A stretch of 64,000 nt of DNA. It comes from Nocardia jiangxiensis NBRC 101359. Lineage in GTDB: Bacteria; Actinomycetota; Actinomycetes; Mycobacteriales; Mycobacteriaceae. This document shows, in pieces, positions 35,420 through 44,916 of this stretch. Every line of letters begins with the position of its first letter. Position 1 is the first letter of the stretch. The notes under the pieces were generated by a model. It was given only the letters and a program-made list of their open reading frames with translations, did not search any database and was not told the origin of the DNA. Both the position numbers and the translations under genes were made by a program. The DNA is taken from assembly GCF_000308615.1 (NCBI RefSeq), contig NZ_BAGB01000041.1, positions 186,001 through 250,000 on the forward strand, in the 5' to 3' direction.

Positions 35420-37159
35420 ATGAGCCAGACCGGCGATCCCGACCACACCGGCGGGTCGCACCCCGCCCAGGAACCGAACACCAGCGACATACCGGTCGCC
35501 GCTAACACGGGGATCGGTGAGGACGAACAGAACACCGTGACCGAATCCACCCCCGGCGAACCCACCGACGCCACCCCGCCCACCGGTAAGGACAGCCGCC
35601 CCGGAACACCACCGGCCGCATCCGACGCATCCGAGAACACTTCCGCCGCATCCGGCGCTGCGACCGAAGACGCTGCCACACAAGACGATACGGACAAAAC
35701 GTCCGATACCGGCACGGGTCGCCCCGCTGCCGACGCCGACTCGCAGGCCCCCACAGCCGCCATCTCCGACGGTTCGCAGGCCGCCACAGCCGCGATCCCG
35801 AACACCGCCGAGGCCGCCACGACCGCGATCCCGGCCGCCACACCCGGCCCCGCCACCGATGCGCCGACCACGGTCCTGCCGTCGTCCACGCCCATCCCGC
35901 CGCCCACCAAGGTCGGCGCGGCGGCGCCCGGCACCTCGGTACCCGGCCCCGGACGCGCGACGTGGCTCCTGATCGGCGCGGCCGTGGCGATCGTCGTGAT
36001 CGCCGTCGGCGCGGTGTTCCTCGGCCGGTCCGCCACCGACCACGGCGGAAGCGGTGGCAGCGGCAGCGAGAAGACCACGCCCGCGATCCCGGCCGCGGCG
36101 ATCAGCGTTCCGGACACCGCGAATCCGATCAATCCGAGCGTCCCGATCACCGTCTCGGCGTCCGGTGGGCGCCTGACCTCGGTCACCGCCACCACCCCGG
36201 ACGGCAAACCGCTCGCCGGCACCCTGTCCCCCGACGGGCTGACCTGGACCAACACCGATTCGCTGGCCTTCTCGAGCGCCTACGCCATCACCGCCGACGC
36301 GGTGAACTCCGCTGGTGCGCACACCAAGCAGAACTTCACCGTCAACACGATCTCCACCGACAACGTCAGCACGGCCTACGCGAACGTCGTGCCCGCGCCC
36401 GACGTGGTCGCCGACACCGGAATCGGCGTCGGGCAGCCGATGGTGTTCCAGTTCACCAAGCCGGTGACCAACAAGGCCGAGGTGCAGAAGCATCTGCACA
36501 TCAGCGTCACCCCGGCGCAGCCCGGCGCGTGGTACTGGGTCGACGACAAGGACGTGCACTACCGCGGCCCGAACTACTGGCTGCCGGGCACCAAGATCCA
36601 CATCGAGGCCGATGTGGTGGGCCTGGACCTCGGCAACGGCGTACTGGGCGCGGAGAACAACAGCGCGGACTACACCGTGCACGACTCCTGGGTCGCCAAG
36701 GCCGATGGCAGCACCGACCAGCTCACCATCTTCCAGAACGGCAAGCAGGTCAACCAGATGCCGATGAGCCTGGGCTCGCCCGGCTTCCCCTCGCACGAGG
36801 GCCCGCACGTCATCTCCGACAAGCAGCCCTCGATCGTGATGGACTCGTGCACCTACGGCACCTGCGCCGGACAGCCCGGGTATTACAAGGAGACCGTGGC
36901 GCTGGACGAGCGCATATCCAACGACGGTGAGTTCGTGCACTCCGCGCCGTGGTCGGTCGGGCAGCAGGGCAGCAGCAACGTCTCGCACGGCTGTGTGAAC
37001 CTCTCGCCCGACAACGCCCAGTGGTTCTACGACCGCTTCGGCATCGGCGATGTCGTGGAGATCACTCATTCGGGTGGTGCCACCCTGCCGGTGTGGGACA
37101 CCTACGGCGACTGGGAGGTCCCGTGGCAGACCTGGCAGGCCGGTAACGCCAACAGTTAG
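35420..37159 (+). CDS. L,D-transpeptidase with long cytoplasmic Thr/Ala-rich N-terminus
   Basis: The 579-residue single-pass protein has about 175 low-complexity residues rich in Thr, Ala, Pro and Asp, then one TM (about 178-202, WLLIGAAVAIVVIAVGAVFL). Two Ig-like domains (about 225-425) precede a YkuD catalytic domain (about 440-565) with the active site SHGCVNLS (Cys525). It cross-links peptidoglycan 3-3, as mycobacterial LdtMt2 does, which has the same IgD-YkuD layout but is a lipoprotein. The disordered cytoplasmic tail is the unusual part. Start ATG 35420 has only a weak GGGGG upstream. Confidence 0.9.
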   Translation: MSQTGDPDHTGGSHPAQEPNTSDIPVAANTGIGEDEQNTVTESTPGEPTDATPPTGKDSRPGTPPAASDASENTSAASGAATEDAATQDDTDKTSDTGTGRPAADADSQAPTAAISDGSQAATAAIPNTAEAATTAIPAATPGPATDAPTTVLPSSTPIPPPTKVGAAAPGTSVPGPGRATWLLIGAAVAIVVIAVGAVFLGRSATDHGGSGGSGSEKTTPAIPAAAISVPDTANPINPSVPITVSASGGRLTSVTATTPDGKPLAGTLSPDGLTWTNTDSLAFSSAYAITADAVNSAGAHTKQNFTVNTISTDNVSTAYANVVPAPDVVADTGIGVGQPMVFQFTKPVTNKAEVQKHLHISVTPAQPGAWYWVDDKDVHYRGPNYWLPGTKIHIEADVVGLDLGNGVLGAENNSADYTVHDSWVAKADGSTDQLTIFQNGKQVNQMPMSLGSPGFPSHEGPHVISDKQPSIVMDSCTYGTCAGQPGYYKETVALDERISNDGEFVHSAPWSVGQQGSSNVSHGCVNLSPDNAQWFYDRFGIGDVVEITHSGGATLPVWDTYGDWEVPWQTWQAGNANS

Positions 37160-37166
37160 CAGGGCC

Positions 37167-37211
37167 GACCCCGCCGACGCGACCGCAGGCAGCGGCCGCG
37201 TCGGCGGGGTC
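37167..37211 (+). terminator. 15-bp perfect hairpin after the L,D-transpeptidase
   Basis: GACCCCGCCGACGCG (37167-37181) and its exact complement (37197-37211) flank a 15-base loop, eight bases after the stop codon. Confidence 0.75.
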
Positions 37212-37354
37212 TGTTCGGTATGTCCTGATTGGACCCCAATTCGCGGACATGATAAGAGAATTCATGTGCCGGTTTCCTCGTTGACGCAGCCCGTTTCACC
37301 GCCCCGCCCGCCGTCCGACGCGAATTGCGCACTGGCACAACAGTGTTGCGCGCG

Positions 37355-39508
37355 ATGATGGGGAGGACGAAACAGCCGGTGGAAGCCGGCGCACAGCGGA
37401 TCCCCGCCACCGCCCGCCCCTCGGCCGCGAGCGCGTATCGCCTGGACCTTGACGGTTTGCGCGGTGTGGCCATCGTCCTGGTGGTGATGTTCCACATCTG
37501 GTTCGGGCGGGTGTCCGGCGGCGTGGACGTCTTCCTGGTCCTGTCCGGTTTCTTCTTCACCGGCCTGTTGCTGCGACAGATCGAATCCGGCGGTGCGGTG
37601 CGGGTGCTGTTCACCGTGCGCCGCACGCTGCGCCGCCTGCTCCCGGCGCTGGTGGTGGTGCTCGCGGCCGTGGTGCTCGCGGTGGTGACGCTGCGACCGG
37701 TCACCCAGTGGGCGGATCTGGCCGATCAGACGCTGGCCTCGGCGTTCTACTACCAGAACTGGCATCTGGCGCTCGCGTCGTCGGATTATCTGGCGGCCGA
37801 TCCGTCGGTGAGCCCGTTGCAGCATCTGTGGTCGATGTCGGTGCAGGGGCAGTTCTATCTGGCCATCACTCTGCTGCTGGCGGCGGTGGCCTGGTCGCTG
37901 CGCAAACTCCGGCGCGCGGAACATCTGCGCCCCACGCTGCTGGTGCTGCTGGGCGCGCTCACGGTGGCGTCGTTCCTCTACGCGATGGTCGGCGAGAGCG
38001 CCCATCAGAGCTGGAACTACTACGACTCGTTCGCCCGGGCCTGGGAACTGCTGGCCGGTGGGCTGCTGGCGATCGCCGCGCCGTGGCTGACCATGCCCCG
38101 GATCGTGCGCATCGTCCTGGCGATCGCCGGGATGGTCATCGTGGCGATCTGCGGCGAACTGGTCTTCGGCGCCGCCGTCTTCCCCGGACCCGCGGCGCTG
38201 ATCCCGGTCGGCGCGGCCGTCGCGCTCATCCTCGCGGGCAACAATCTCGAACCCGCGGCCCGGCCGCTGGTGCTGCGCTGGCTGGCCACGCGCCCGGCCG
38301 TGGAACTGGGCGGGATGGCCTATTCGCTGTACCTGTGGCACTGGCCGTTCCTGATCTTCTATCTCTCCGAACGCGGCAGGCCGATGGCCGGACCAGTCGG
38401 CGGGCTCGGTGTGATCGCGGCGTCGCTGGTGCTCGCCTACGCGACGCGGCATCTGGTGGAGGAGCCGTTGCGGATGCGTTCGGCCCGCGCGATCGCGTCC
38501 GAGCAGAGCCGGCAGGCCGAACGATCCCGGACGTTCTCCATCGCTCCGGTCCTGCTGCGTTTCCGGCGGCCGATCGGCGCACTCGTCACGATCGTCGGGG
38601 TCGTGGGAATCGGGGCGAGCGTGTCCTGGCACGTGGCGATGGGCACGAACGGGCCCCGGCCACCGGCGTCGCTGGATCCGGTCCAGTACCCCGGCGCGGA
38701 GGCGCTGGCCGCGGGCGTGCCGGTCCCGCAGGCGCGGATGCGGCCCACGGTGCTGGAAGCTCCCGCTGACCTGCCCTATCCGACCACCGACGGCTGTATC
38801 GCGGACTGGTCCACCACCGATCTGATCACCTGCGACTACGGTGACCGCACCGCGCAGCGCACCCTCGCGGTGGTCGGCAGTTCGCACGCCGAGCACTGGA
38901 TTCCGGCCCTGCACATCCTCGGGCAGCAGTACGGTTTCCGGGTGCGGGTCATGCTGAAGATGGGTTGCCCGCTGACCGTCTCGGACGACATCTCCTACAA
39001 GGGCGAGACGATTCCGGACTGCCACGACTGGTCCCGCCAGGTCATCGACCGGCTTGGCCAGGAACGTCCCGAGTGGGTGTTCACCACCGGCACCCGCCCG
39101 CTCGACGGCCCCGGGGACGAAACTCCGCAGGACTACCTGGACGTGTGGTCCCAGCTGGCCGATCGCGGTCTGAACGTGGTGGCCATCCGCGACACGCCGT
39201 GGCTGCGGCACGACGGGATCCGCTATCGCGCGTCGGACTGCCTGGCCGAGGGCGGCGACAGCACGAGTTGCGGCCTGCCCCGCGACTACGCGCTGAATCC
39301 GGTGAACCCCGAAGCCGAGCCCGCCTCGCGGTTCCCCAACGTCTTTCCGCTCGATATGACCGATGCGGTCTGCGCGGCGGACGTCTGCCCGGTGTCGGCA
39401 GGCAATATCCTCATCTATCACGACGAACATCACCTGACCGCGAACTACTCGCGATCCCTGGCGCCCGCGCTGGGCCGGGCGATGCGGCCGATTCTGAAGT
39501 GGTGGTGA
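37355..39508 (+). CDS. OafA/YrhL-type membrane O-acyltransferase with SGNH domain
   Basis: About 717 residues. Residues 30-430 form an acyltransferase-3 membrane domain (RLDLDGLRGVAI, catalytic His in VMFHIWFG, YSLYLWHWP). After a further TM, a C-terminal SGNH domain (about 520-717) has Ser in VVGSSHAEHW and a closing HHLTANYS. Such proteins O-acetylate or succinylate sugars of peptidoglycan, arabinogalactan or glycolipids, using acyl-CoA and passing the acyl group across the membrane. The start is uncertain: ATG 37355 has no clear ribosome site, and GTG 37379 lies 12 bases after GGGGAGG. Confidence 0.9.
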   Translation: MMGRTKQPVEAGAQRIPATARPSAASAYRLDLDGLRGVAIVLVVMFHIWFGRVSGGVDVFLVLSGFFFTGLLLRQIESGGAVRVLFTVRRTLRRLLPALVVVLAAVVLAVVTLRPVTQWADLADQTLASAFYYQNWHLALASSDYLAADPSVSPLQHLWSMSVQGQFYLAITLLLAAVAWSLRKLRRAEHLRPTLLVLLGALTVASFLYAMVGESAHQSWNYYDSFARAWELLAGGLLAIAAPWLTMPRIVRIVLAIAGMVIVAICGELVFGAAVFPGPAALIPVGAAVALILAGNNLEPAARPLVLRWLATRPAVELGGMAYSLYLWHWPFLIFYLSERGRPMAGPVGGLGVIAASLVLAYATRHLVEEPLRMRSARAIASEQSRQAERSRTFSIAPVLLRFRRPIGALVTIVGVVGIGASVSWHVAMGTNGPRPPASLDPVQYPGAEALAAGVPVPQARMRPTVLEAPADLPYPTTDGCIADWSTTDLITCDYGDRTAQRTLAVVGSSHAEHWIPALHILGQQYGFRVRVMLKMGCPLTVSDDISYKGETIPDCHDWSRQVIDRLGQERPEWVFTTGTRPLDGPGDETPQDYLDVWSQLADRGLNVVAIRDTPWLRHDGIRYRASDCLAEGGDSTSCGLPRDYALNPVNPEAEPASRFPNVFPLDMTDAVCAADVCPVSAGNILIYHDEHHLTANYSRSLAPALGRAMRPILKWW

Positions 39509-39540
39509 ACGCAACTATTCGGAGAAGGTGGTGACCGCGT

Positions 39541-40047
39541 ATGACCGAGAACAGCAAGCGGACGATCGGCCTGATCTGGTCCCAGACCCGCGACCGCGTC
39601 ATCGGCGCGAACGGCGGCATCCCGTGGCAGATCCCCGAGGACGTGCAGCACTTCCAGGACGTCACGAGCGGTCGCACCATCATCATGGGCCGCCGGACCT
39701 GGGATGCGCTGCCCGACCAGGCCCGCGTCGCGCCCGATCGCCGCACGATCGTCATCACCCGCAATCCCGAATGGTTCGCCCCGGGGGCCGAGAGCGCGGA
39801 CTCGATGTCCGAGGCCCTCGCGCTGACCGACCCGGACGAGGTGTGGGTGCTCGGCGGCGCCGAGATCTTCGCCGCGGCAGTCGAATTCGCGACCGTCATC
39901 GTGGTCACCGAGGTCGACGCCAAGGTCTCCGGCGATGCCTACGCACCCCGGATCCCGCCGGAGTTCGTGCTGGCGTTCACCACCGGGATCACCCGTTCGA
40001 CCAACGGCAAGGACAGTTTCCAGTTCCGCAGTTACGCCCGCAAGTGA
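39541..40047 (+). CDS. folA: Dihydrofolate reductase
   Basis: The 168-residue enzyme reduces dihydrofolate to tetrahydrofolate with NADPH. It shows GLIWSQTRDRVIGANGGIPW with the catalytic acidic residue in PEDVQHF, the IIMGRRTW nucleotide-binding motif and VLGGAEIF. Length is normal. ATG 39541 follows GGAGAAGG. It stands 32 bases after the acyltransferase gene; thymidylate synthase, its common partner, is not next to it. Confidence 0.95.
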   Translation: MTENSKRTIGLIWSQTRDRVIGANGGIPWQIPEDVQHFQDVTSGRTIIMGRRTWDALPDQARVAPDRRTIVITRNPEWFAPGAESADSMSEALALTDPDEVWVLGGAEIFAAAVEFATVIVVTEVDAKVSGDAYAPRIPPEFVLAFTTGITRSTNGKDSFQFRSYARK

Positions 40048-40066
40048 GTTCGCGCGATCCGGTCGC

Positions 40067-42322
40067 TCAGCCCGCTGCGGCCGGTTCCGTGGTCGCCGAG
40101 GGCACTCCCCCGGAGTCGATCTCCACGCGACGGTAGGCATCGGGTTCGACGATCACGATCGTGGCCGCGCAGCCGCGCCCCGGCGGCAGGACCCGGACGG
40201 TCACCCGTCCGCGCATCACCGAATCCAGGTATGCGACAGCGATTTCCACGATCGTCGCACGCAATTCGCCGTCCTGGTGACCCGGTCCGGCGTCGTCGAG
40301 CAGCGTCAGTCGCACCCCTCTGATCCGGGCCGCTCGGGCGGCGCGGACCAGCGCCGGATCGGCCAGGCCCGGCGCACGCAGCCGATCGCGCAGTTCGGCC
40401 TCGAGCAACCGGCATTCGCCCACCTGCTGCGGGCTCAGCGTTCGGCCCGCGGCGAGGAATTCGAGCATCGGGCGCGCGGTGCGCGACAGATAGGCCATCT
40501 GATCGCGACGTTCCCGGCTCTGCGCCGCGGCGCGAGCCTCGGCTCCCGCGTGCCGGGCGATATCCGCGCGGGCACCGTGATACGAGCGCAGCAGCGGGCG
40601 CATGTACAGGGTGAACGCGACCGCGGCCAGGACGGTCGCCCCGGCGACGGCGGTGCCGTTCAGTGCGGCCCCCGGCGATCCGCCCGCGAGGTAGTACGCG
40701 GCGCCGGCCGCGAACAGAGCTACGCAGGTCGCCGCGACCCGCCCCCGAATCGCCAGCAGCGCAAGCACATACGAGTAGGCGACGAGCACCCAGACCGCGT
40801 GGTGCGCCTCGGGCGGGCCCAGATCGACGATAACCGCGGCGAGCGAACCCATCACGACCACCGCCCAGGTCGCCGCCGCGGGCAGCGGATCGTCACGCGG
40901 TATCAGCACCACCGCACCGGCCGCGGCGACCAGGCCGAACCCGGTGTAGGCCACGACGGGATCGCCGCTGCGCACGTATCCCAGCAGCAGCATGCCCACC
41001 GCCCAGCACAGCAGCGCCATCATCACGATTCCGGACCATCCCCGCACGCTGATCAGCGCGGGCGGGCGCAGTTCCTGCGGGTCGGTATGGGTCCACCGCA
41101 ACGTCACCGTGGTTCCCCGGCCGGGCGCGGAGTCGACCTCCGCGTGGCCGCCGCGCAGACACCGCATCCGCCACAGGATGCTCTGCCGCACGCCCAGCCG
41201 TTCCACGCCCACGCGGTCGACATCGAATCCGGCCCCGTCGTCGACGATGCGCACGACGACCCCGCCCTCGTCCACCTCGATCCGCACCACCCGGGCGACT
41301 GCGCGGCCGTCGGCCGCGGCGTGCCGCAGGCTGTTGCGCGCCGCCTCGCCCAGCGCTCCGGCCAGCGAGGTCGTCACCTCACGTGGTATGCGCAGTTCGC
41401 GAGCCCGGTTCGCGAGTTCGACGGTGACGGCGAGGCCGTGCTCGGCGGCCTCCGCGCGCAGTACCTCGATCGTCTCGCGCACCTCGCCGGTGTCCTCGAC
41501 GCGGTATTCGTGCGGACTGGTGTCGAGCTGGCGCAGGGTGCGCCCGGCCGAACGCCGCAGCCGGTCGGCCGCGCCGCCGCGTGCGGCGTCGAGCAGGGTG
41601 GCCAGGACGTTGTCGTGGATCAGTCCGGCGAAGCGGGTGCGTTCCCGATCGGTGGCCTCCGCGCCCGCGGCCACGGTCGCCTGGCGCACCACGATCGCGG
41701 TCACCGTGTCCAGTTCGATCGCCGCGGCCAGCAGCCGAGCCGCGGTCCAGGTCAGGAACCCCTGCACGCCCCAGGTCCGCACGAGATCCTCGGCGACGGT
41801 GTGGATTCCGGTGCCGCCGGAGACGTACGCGTCGATCACCGCGGCGACCACGCCCGAGACCAGCAGATACACCGGCCACCATCGCCGCCACGCCAGCACG
41901 CCCGCCACCGCGGTCGCCGCCACCAGCGGTGGAATCCAGGTGCCGGCCGGACCGAAACAGTTGTAGTGCCCCGCGATCGGCAACGTGATCAGCGCGGCCA
42001 GCATCACCAGCGCCAACCACGTCGCCAGCACGCCGACCGTCCGCCCGCCGACCGTCAACGCGGCCACGACCAGCCCGGCCCCGGTGATCACCAGCCCGGC
42101 CACCACCGTCGGCGTCCACCACGCCTGCACCATCCGAGCCTGCGACAGGATCACCTGCACATGGCTGAGCACCCACAACACCGCGCCCACGCCCGCGGCG
42201 AACCCGAGCGCCCGCCGAGCCCGCGCCTCGGCGCGCCCCCCACGAGTCGTCCCCCGAACCAGAAGTCCTCGGGCAGCGACCCACTGCCTCGGATTCCAGC
42301 CCACGCCACTATCATCGCCCAT
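40067..42322 (-). CDS. Orphan membrane histidine kinase with an internal degenerate duplication
   Basis: The 751-residue protein contains two tandem halves. The first has about six TMs (40-210), a NarL-partner type phosphoacceptor helix (RFAGLIHDNVLATLLDA) and a HATPase with N-box GALGEAARNSLRHA and G-box DDGAGF (to about 410). The second has a further TM block (about 425-590), a helix SRERRDQMAYLSRTARP where the phospho-His is lost, and an ATPase-like tail with no N- or G-box. No response regulator is adjacent. Start ATG 42322 (GGTGGG upstream) is preferred to GTG 42340. The second half may act as a dimerising or sensing unit. Confidence 0.8.
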   Translation of the reverse strand: MGDDSGVGWNPRQWVAARGLLVRGTTRGGRAEARARRALGFAAGVGAVLWVLSHVQVILSQARMVQAWWTPTVVAGLVITGAGLVVAALTVGGRTVGVLATWLALVMLAALITLPIAGHYNCFGPAGTWIPPLVAATAVAGVLAWRRWWPVYLLVSGVVAAVIDAYVSGGTGIHTVAEDLVRTWGVQGFLTWTAARLLAAAIELDTVTAIVVRQATVAAGAEATDRERTRFAGLIHDNVLATLLDAARGGAADRLRRSAGRTLRQLDTSPHEYRVEDTGEVRETIEVLRAEAAEHGLAVTVELANRARELRIPREVTTSLAGALGEAARNSLRHAAADGRAVARVVRIEVDEGGVVVRIVDDGAGFDVDRVGVERLGVRQSILWRMRCLRGGHAEVDSAPGRGTTVTLRWTHTDPQELRPPALISVRGWSGIVMMALLCWAVGMLLLGYVRSGDPVVAYTGFGLVAAAGAVVLIPRDDPLPAAATWAVVVMGSLAAVIVDLGPPEAHHAVWVLVAYSYVLALLAIRGRVAATCVALFAAGAAYYLAGGSPGAALNGTAVAGATVLAAVAFTLYMRPLLRSYHGARADIARHAGAEARAAAQSRERRDQMAYLSRTARPMLEFLAAGRTLSPQQVGECRLLEAELRDRLRAPGLADPALVRAARAARIRGVRLTLLDDAGPGHQDGELRATIVEIAVAYLDSVMRGRVTVRVLPPGRGCAATIVIVEPDAYRRVEIDSGGVPSATTEPAAAG

Positions 42323-42488
42323 CGGTGCCCACCGACGCACCGGTCACCCACCCGAACCCGGCCACCATCGGGCCCGCCGAACCCCGGCTCGGGCTCCGAA
42401 TATATTGCAGTGCAACGGATTCGCCACATCATGGACCGGATCTTTCGGTGTCCCGATCGAATGCCTTGCGGCGGTGGCGGACCCGGAC

Positions 42489-42950
42489 TCAGTGCTGGTG
42501 ATCCTCGGCCGGTGTGGTCGCATAACGCGCCATCACCTCGACGACGTTCTCCGGGGTCATCGGCTCGCCCGCTTCGATCATGGCGCGCAGATCGCGGAAG
42601 TACTGCACGTACAGGTCGGGGGTGAAGGTGTTCAACATGACCGCGGGTTCGTCGAAGGGATTGGCGAACGTGTGCGGCGCGCCCGGCGGGACCATGACCA
42701 GGGTGCGTGCGGGGACGTCGTGGTCGGTGGTCCCGACGGTGAAGCGCACGGTGCCCGAGACGACGTAGAACCCTTCGTCGTGCCGGGCGTGCCGATGCTG
42801 CGGCGGTCCCTGGGTGTGCGGGGCGACCTCGATCTCGGCGACGCCGAGCCGATGGTCGGTGGCGCTGCCGTCCTCCAGGATTCGCAGTACGACCGGGCCG
42901 GTCAGTGCGACCTCGGCGTTGTCCTGTCCGGTGATCAGTACTTCTGTCAT
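42489..42950 (-). CDS. Cupin domain protein
   Basis: The 153-residue single cupin has metal-binding residues in PPQHRHARHDEGFYV (motif 1) and PPGAPHTFANP (motif 2), so a bound metal and dioxygenase or isomerase-like activity are possible. It lies nine bases after the alpha/beta hydrolase in the same operon, under control of the divergent TetR. The two may degrade or detoxify one compound. The substrate is unknown. Confidence 0.88.
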   Translation of the reverse strand: MTEVLITGQDNAEVALTGPVVLRILEDGSATDHRLGVAEIEVAPHTQGPPQHRHARHDEGFYVVSGTVRFTVGTTDHDVPARTLVMVPPGAPHTFANPFDEPAVMLNTFTPDLYVQYFRDLRAMIEAGEPMTPENVVEVMARYATTPAEDHQH

Positions 42951-42959
42951 GTTCTCTGC

Positions 42960-43739
42960 CTACTTTCCGGCGACGAAGGCCGCGATGGCCGCCACCAGCT
43001 GATCGGGGGTTTCCAGCTGCGGCAGGTGCCCGGTCTCGCGCAGCAGTTCGTATCGCGCGCCGGGGATGGCGGCGGCGAAGGCCCTGCCGACCTCCGGCGG
43101 CGCGATCCGGTCGCTCTCGCCGCTGATCACCAGGACCGGCGCCTTCACCCCGGCCAGCCGCTCGGTCAGCGACGGATCGGTCATCCGCTCGCCGCCGTAG
43201 ACCCGCAGCGTGACGCGGTTCGCCGCCATCGCCTCGAGCTGCCGCGGGCTGAAGGTGGAGGGATCGATCCGGAAGGCGTCGGGGCGGTAGTAGCTGTAAT
43301 CGGCGATCTCGTCCAGCTGCAGGCCGAAGAAGTCGACAGGCGTCACCCCGGGCACTTCGACCCCGACCGCGCAGACCAGGACCGCGGCGGCGATCCGGTC
43401 GCTGCCCTGCGCGGCCATCTCCGCGGTGATCCAGCCGCCGATCGAATTGCCGATCACGGTCACCTGGTCCAGCTCGAGTTCGTCGAGCAGCGCGCGGTAG
43501 ACCCTGGCCAGGTCGGCGATCGTCGCCACCGCCTCGGGCCGGGGCGTACCGCCGAAGCCGGGGTGCACCGGGGTCAGCACCCGCACCGACTGCGCCTGTG
43601 CGTAGCGCTCGGCGAACTCCTGCACCGACTGCGGACCCGCCCCGCCGTGCAGCAGCAGATGAACTGGGCCCGAACCGGTTTCGGTCACAGTGACAGGTAC
43701 CGATCCGATACCGGGAACCCGAATGTCGTACGCGGCCAT
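42960..43739 (-). CDS. Alpha/beta hydrolase
   Basis: The 259-residue enzyme has the oxyanion motif LLLHGGAGPQS, the nucleophile elbow GNSIGG, the acid in ISGESDRIAPP and the catalytic His in ETGHLPQLE, in canonical order. It resembles C-C-bond hydrolases and haloperoxidase-like members. ATG 43739 follows AAGGAG; the longer in-frame version overlaps the TetR gene and is rejected. It is first in the hydrolase-cupin operon, divergent from TetR. Confidence 0.9.
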   Translation of the reverse strand: MAAYDIRVPGIGSVPVTVTETGSGPVHLLLHGGAGPQSVQEFAERYAQAQSVRVLTPVHPGFGGTPRPEAVATIADLARVYRALLDELELDQVTVIGNSIGGWITAEMAAQGSDRIAAAVLVCAVGVEVPGVTPVDFFGLQLDEIADYSYYRPDAFRIDPSTFSPRQLEAMAANRVTLRVYGGERMTDPSLTERLAGVKAPVLVISGESDRIAPPEVGRAFAAAIPGARYELLRETGHLPQLETPDQLVAAIAAFVAGK

Positions 43740-43756
43740 GATGACTCCTTGTTCGT

Positions 43757-43831
43757 GAGAGTGAACTCTCATCAAAGTAGACCCACCCCGGTCTTCATGC
43801 AAGCCCACTCTCACGAAGAGAGTAAACTCTT
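43757..43831. promoter_or_regulatory. GAGAGT/ACTCTC operator cluster between hydrolase and TetR
   Basis: Two near-identical palindromes bracket the divergent promoters: GAGAGT-GA-ACTCTC at 43757-43770 (perfect) and GAGAGT-AA-ACTCTT at 43818-43831. A further ACTCTC at 43807-43812 faces the GAGAGT at 43818. Each site lies close to one gene start, as expected for a TetR protein that represses both itself and the hydrolase operon. Confidence 0.75.
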
Positions 43832-43860
43832 GATATCGATCGACTACGGAGGTGAGCGAC

Positions 43861-44463
43861 GTGGCCCGACAGGCCGAATCCACATCGACCGCGACACGCG
43901 GCGGACGCACGAACCAGAAGGAGCGCACCCGGCGCGCGATCCTGGACTCGGCGCGCACCCTCATCGACGCGGGCGACGAGGTGACCATGCCCGAGGTCGC
44001 CCGGACCGCGCGCGTCTCCGAGGCCACCGCCTACCGCTACTTCCCCGACCTGCCCACCCTGCTGCGCGAGGCGATGCACGAATCATGGCCGGGCGCAGCG
44101 CAGATCATGGCCCCGGTCGCACACCTCACCGATCCGATCGAGCGGGTCGCCCACGCGACGGATTACCTCCTGCGGCACGTGCACACCCATGCCCCGGCGG
44201 TGCGCGCGACCATGGCCGCGGCCATCGTGCGTCCGGCCGAAATCCTGCGGCCCGCCTACCGTCTCGGACTCATCGAGGCCGCCCTGGAACCCCTGACGGA
44301 CCTCACTCCTGAGACGCTGACACAAATGCGTCAGGACCTCGTCGTGGTGATGAGTGCAGAGGCATTCTTCACACTCACCGATCTATACGGAATGTCTTCC
44401 GAAGAGGCGATCGCCAGCGTAGTATCTACGGCCCGCAGCGTGATGGCGGCTCGATTATCTTGA
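43861..44463 (+). CDS. TetR family regulator of the hydrolase-cupin operon
   Basis: The 200-residue protein has a TetR HTH (about 20-65; TRRAILDSARTLI, MPEVARTARVSEATAYRYF). The C-terminal helices are typical of actinobacterial repressors. GTG 43861 is preferred because GGAGG is eight bases upstream; GTG 43852 would touch that site. It is divergent from the hydrolase across the GAGAGT palindromes. Confidence 0.88.
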   Translation: MARQAESTSTATRGGRTNQKERTRRAILDSARTLIDAGDEVTMPEVARTARVSEATAYRYFPDLPTLLREAMHESWPGAAQIMAPVAHLTDPIERVAHATDYLLRHVHTHAPAVRATMAAAIVRPAEILRPAYRLGLIEAALEPLTDLTPETLTQMRQDLVVVMSAEAFFTLTDLYGMSSEEAIASVVSTARSVMAARLS

Positions 44464-44916
44464 GGCACAGTCGATTCGATGACCAAAGACCCTGTTCACA
44501 GGGGTTTACACGCGAGTAGCTTGCACGCTCGGGCGACCGTTCACCGGCGAATGTCCACACCTCTGGACATCGGATACGCATTGCGGCGCACCGACACTAG
44601 AATGGGCTTGCTGGCAGGATGCCAGTCCCTCGACCGGCCCTGCAGACCGTTCGCGACACGGACGCTCCACTATGCGATTCGAACGAGCCCGCTCCGCCGC
44701 TACCGATAGCCTCCCGATAGCCAATGCCCGGAATGCGGTAAGGCTCGCCTTCGGATAGCTTGTCGGCCAACACAACTCAACTCGGCGGCCTACAGTCGTA
44801 TCGGATGCCGCATGGCATTCGCAAAGATGCGTCCGGGCCCTCACTTGGCTAGTTTCGGACTGAACCAACACCCGGTCCTGGTGCGGTTCCCGAGATATTC
44901 CCGATGGAGGAGCACC
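44464..44916. other. 453-base gap with a terminator but no gene
   Basis: CCCTGT (44490-44495) and ACAGGG (44498-44503) followed by GTTT form a small terminator for the TetR gene. The rest has G+C lower than its neighbours, a CTGGCA/TGCCAG hairpin near 44610-44625 and a GATAGCC direct repeat near 44707-44723. No supported reading frame is present. It should hold the hypX promoter, but no clear -35/-10 pair is seen. Confidence 0.5.

Noticed and set aside
37262..39514. A 750-residue frame antisense to the O-acyltransferase
   Set aside because: Composition is Arg/His/Gln-rich without any domain, while the plus strand encodes a clear membrane acyltransferase.
39935..42625. An 896-residue frame across folA and the histidine kinase
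   Set aside because: It is low-complexity shadow sequence; the minus-strand kinase has TMs and ATPase motifs.
44670..44700. A GTTCGAATC element like a tRNA T-loop
   Set aside because: The 5-base stem does not pair and no cloverleaf can be drawn.
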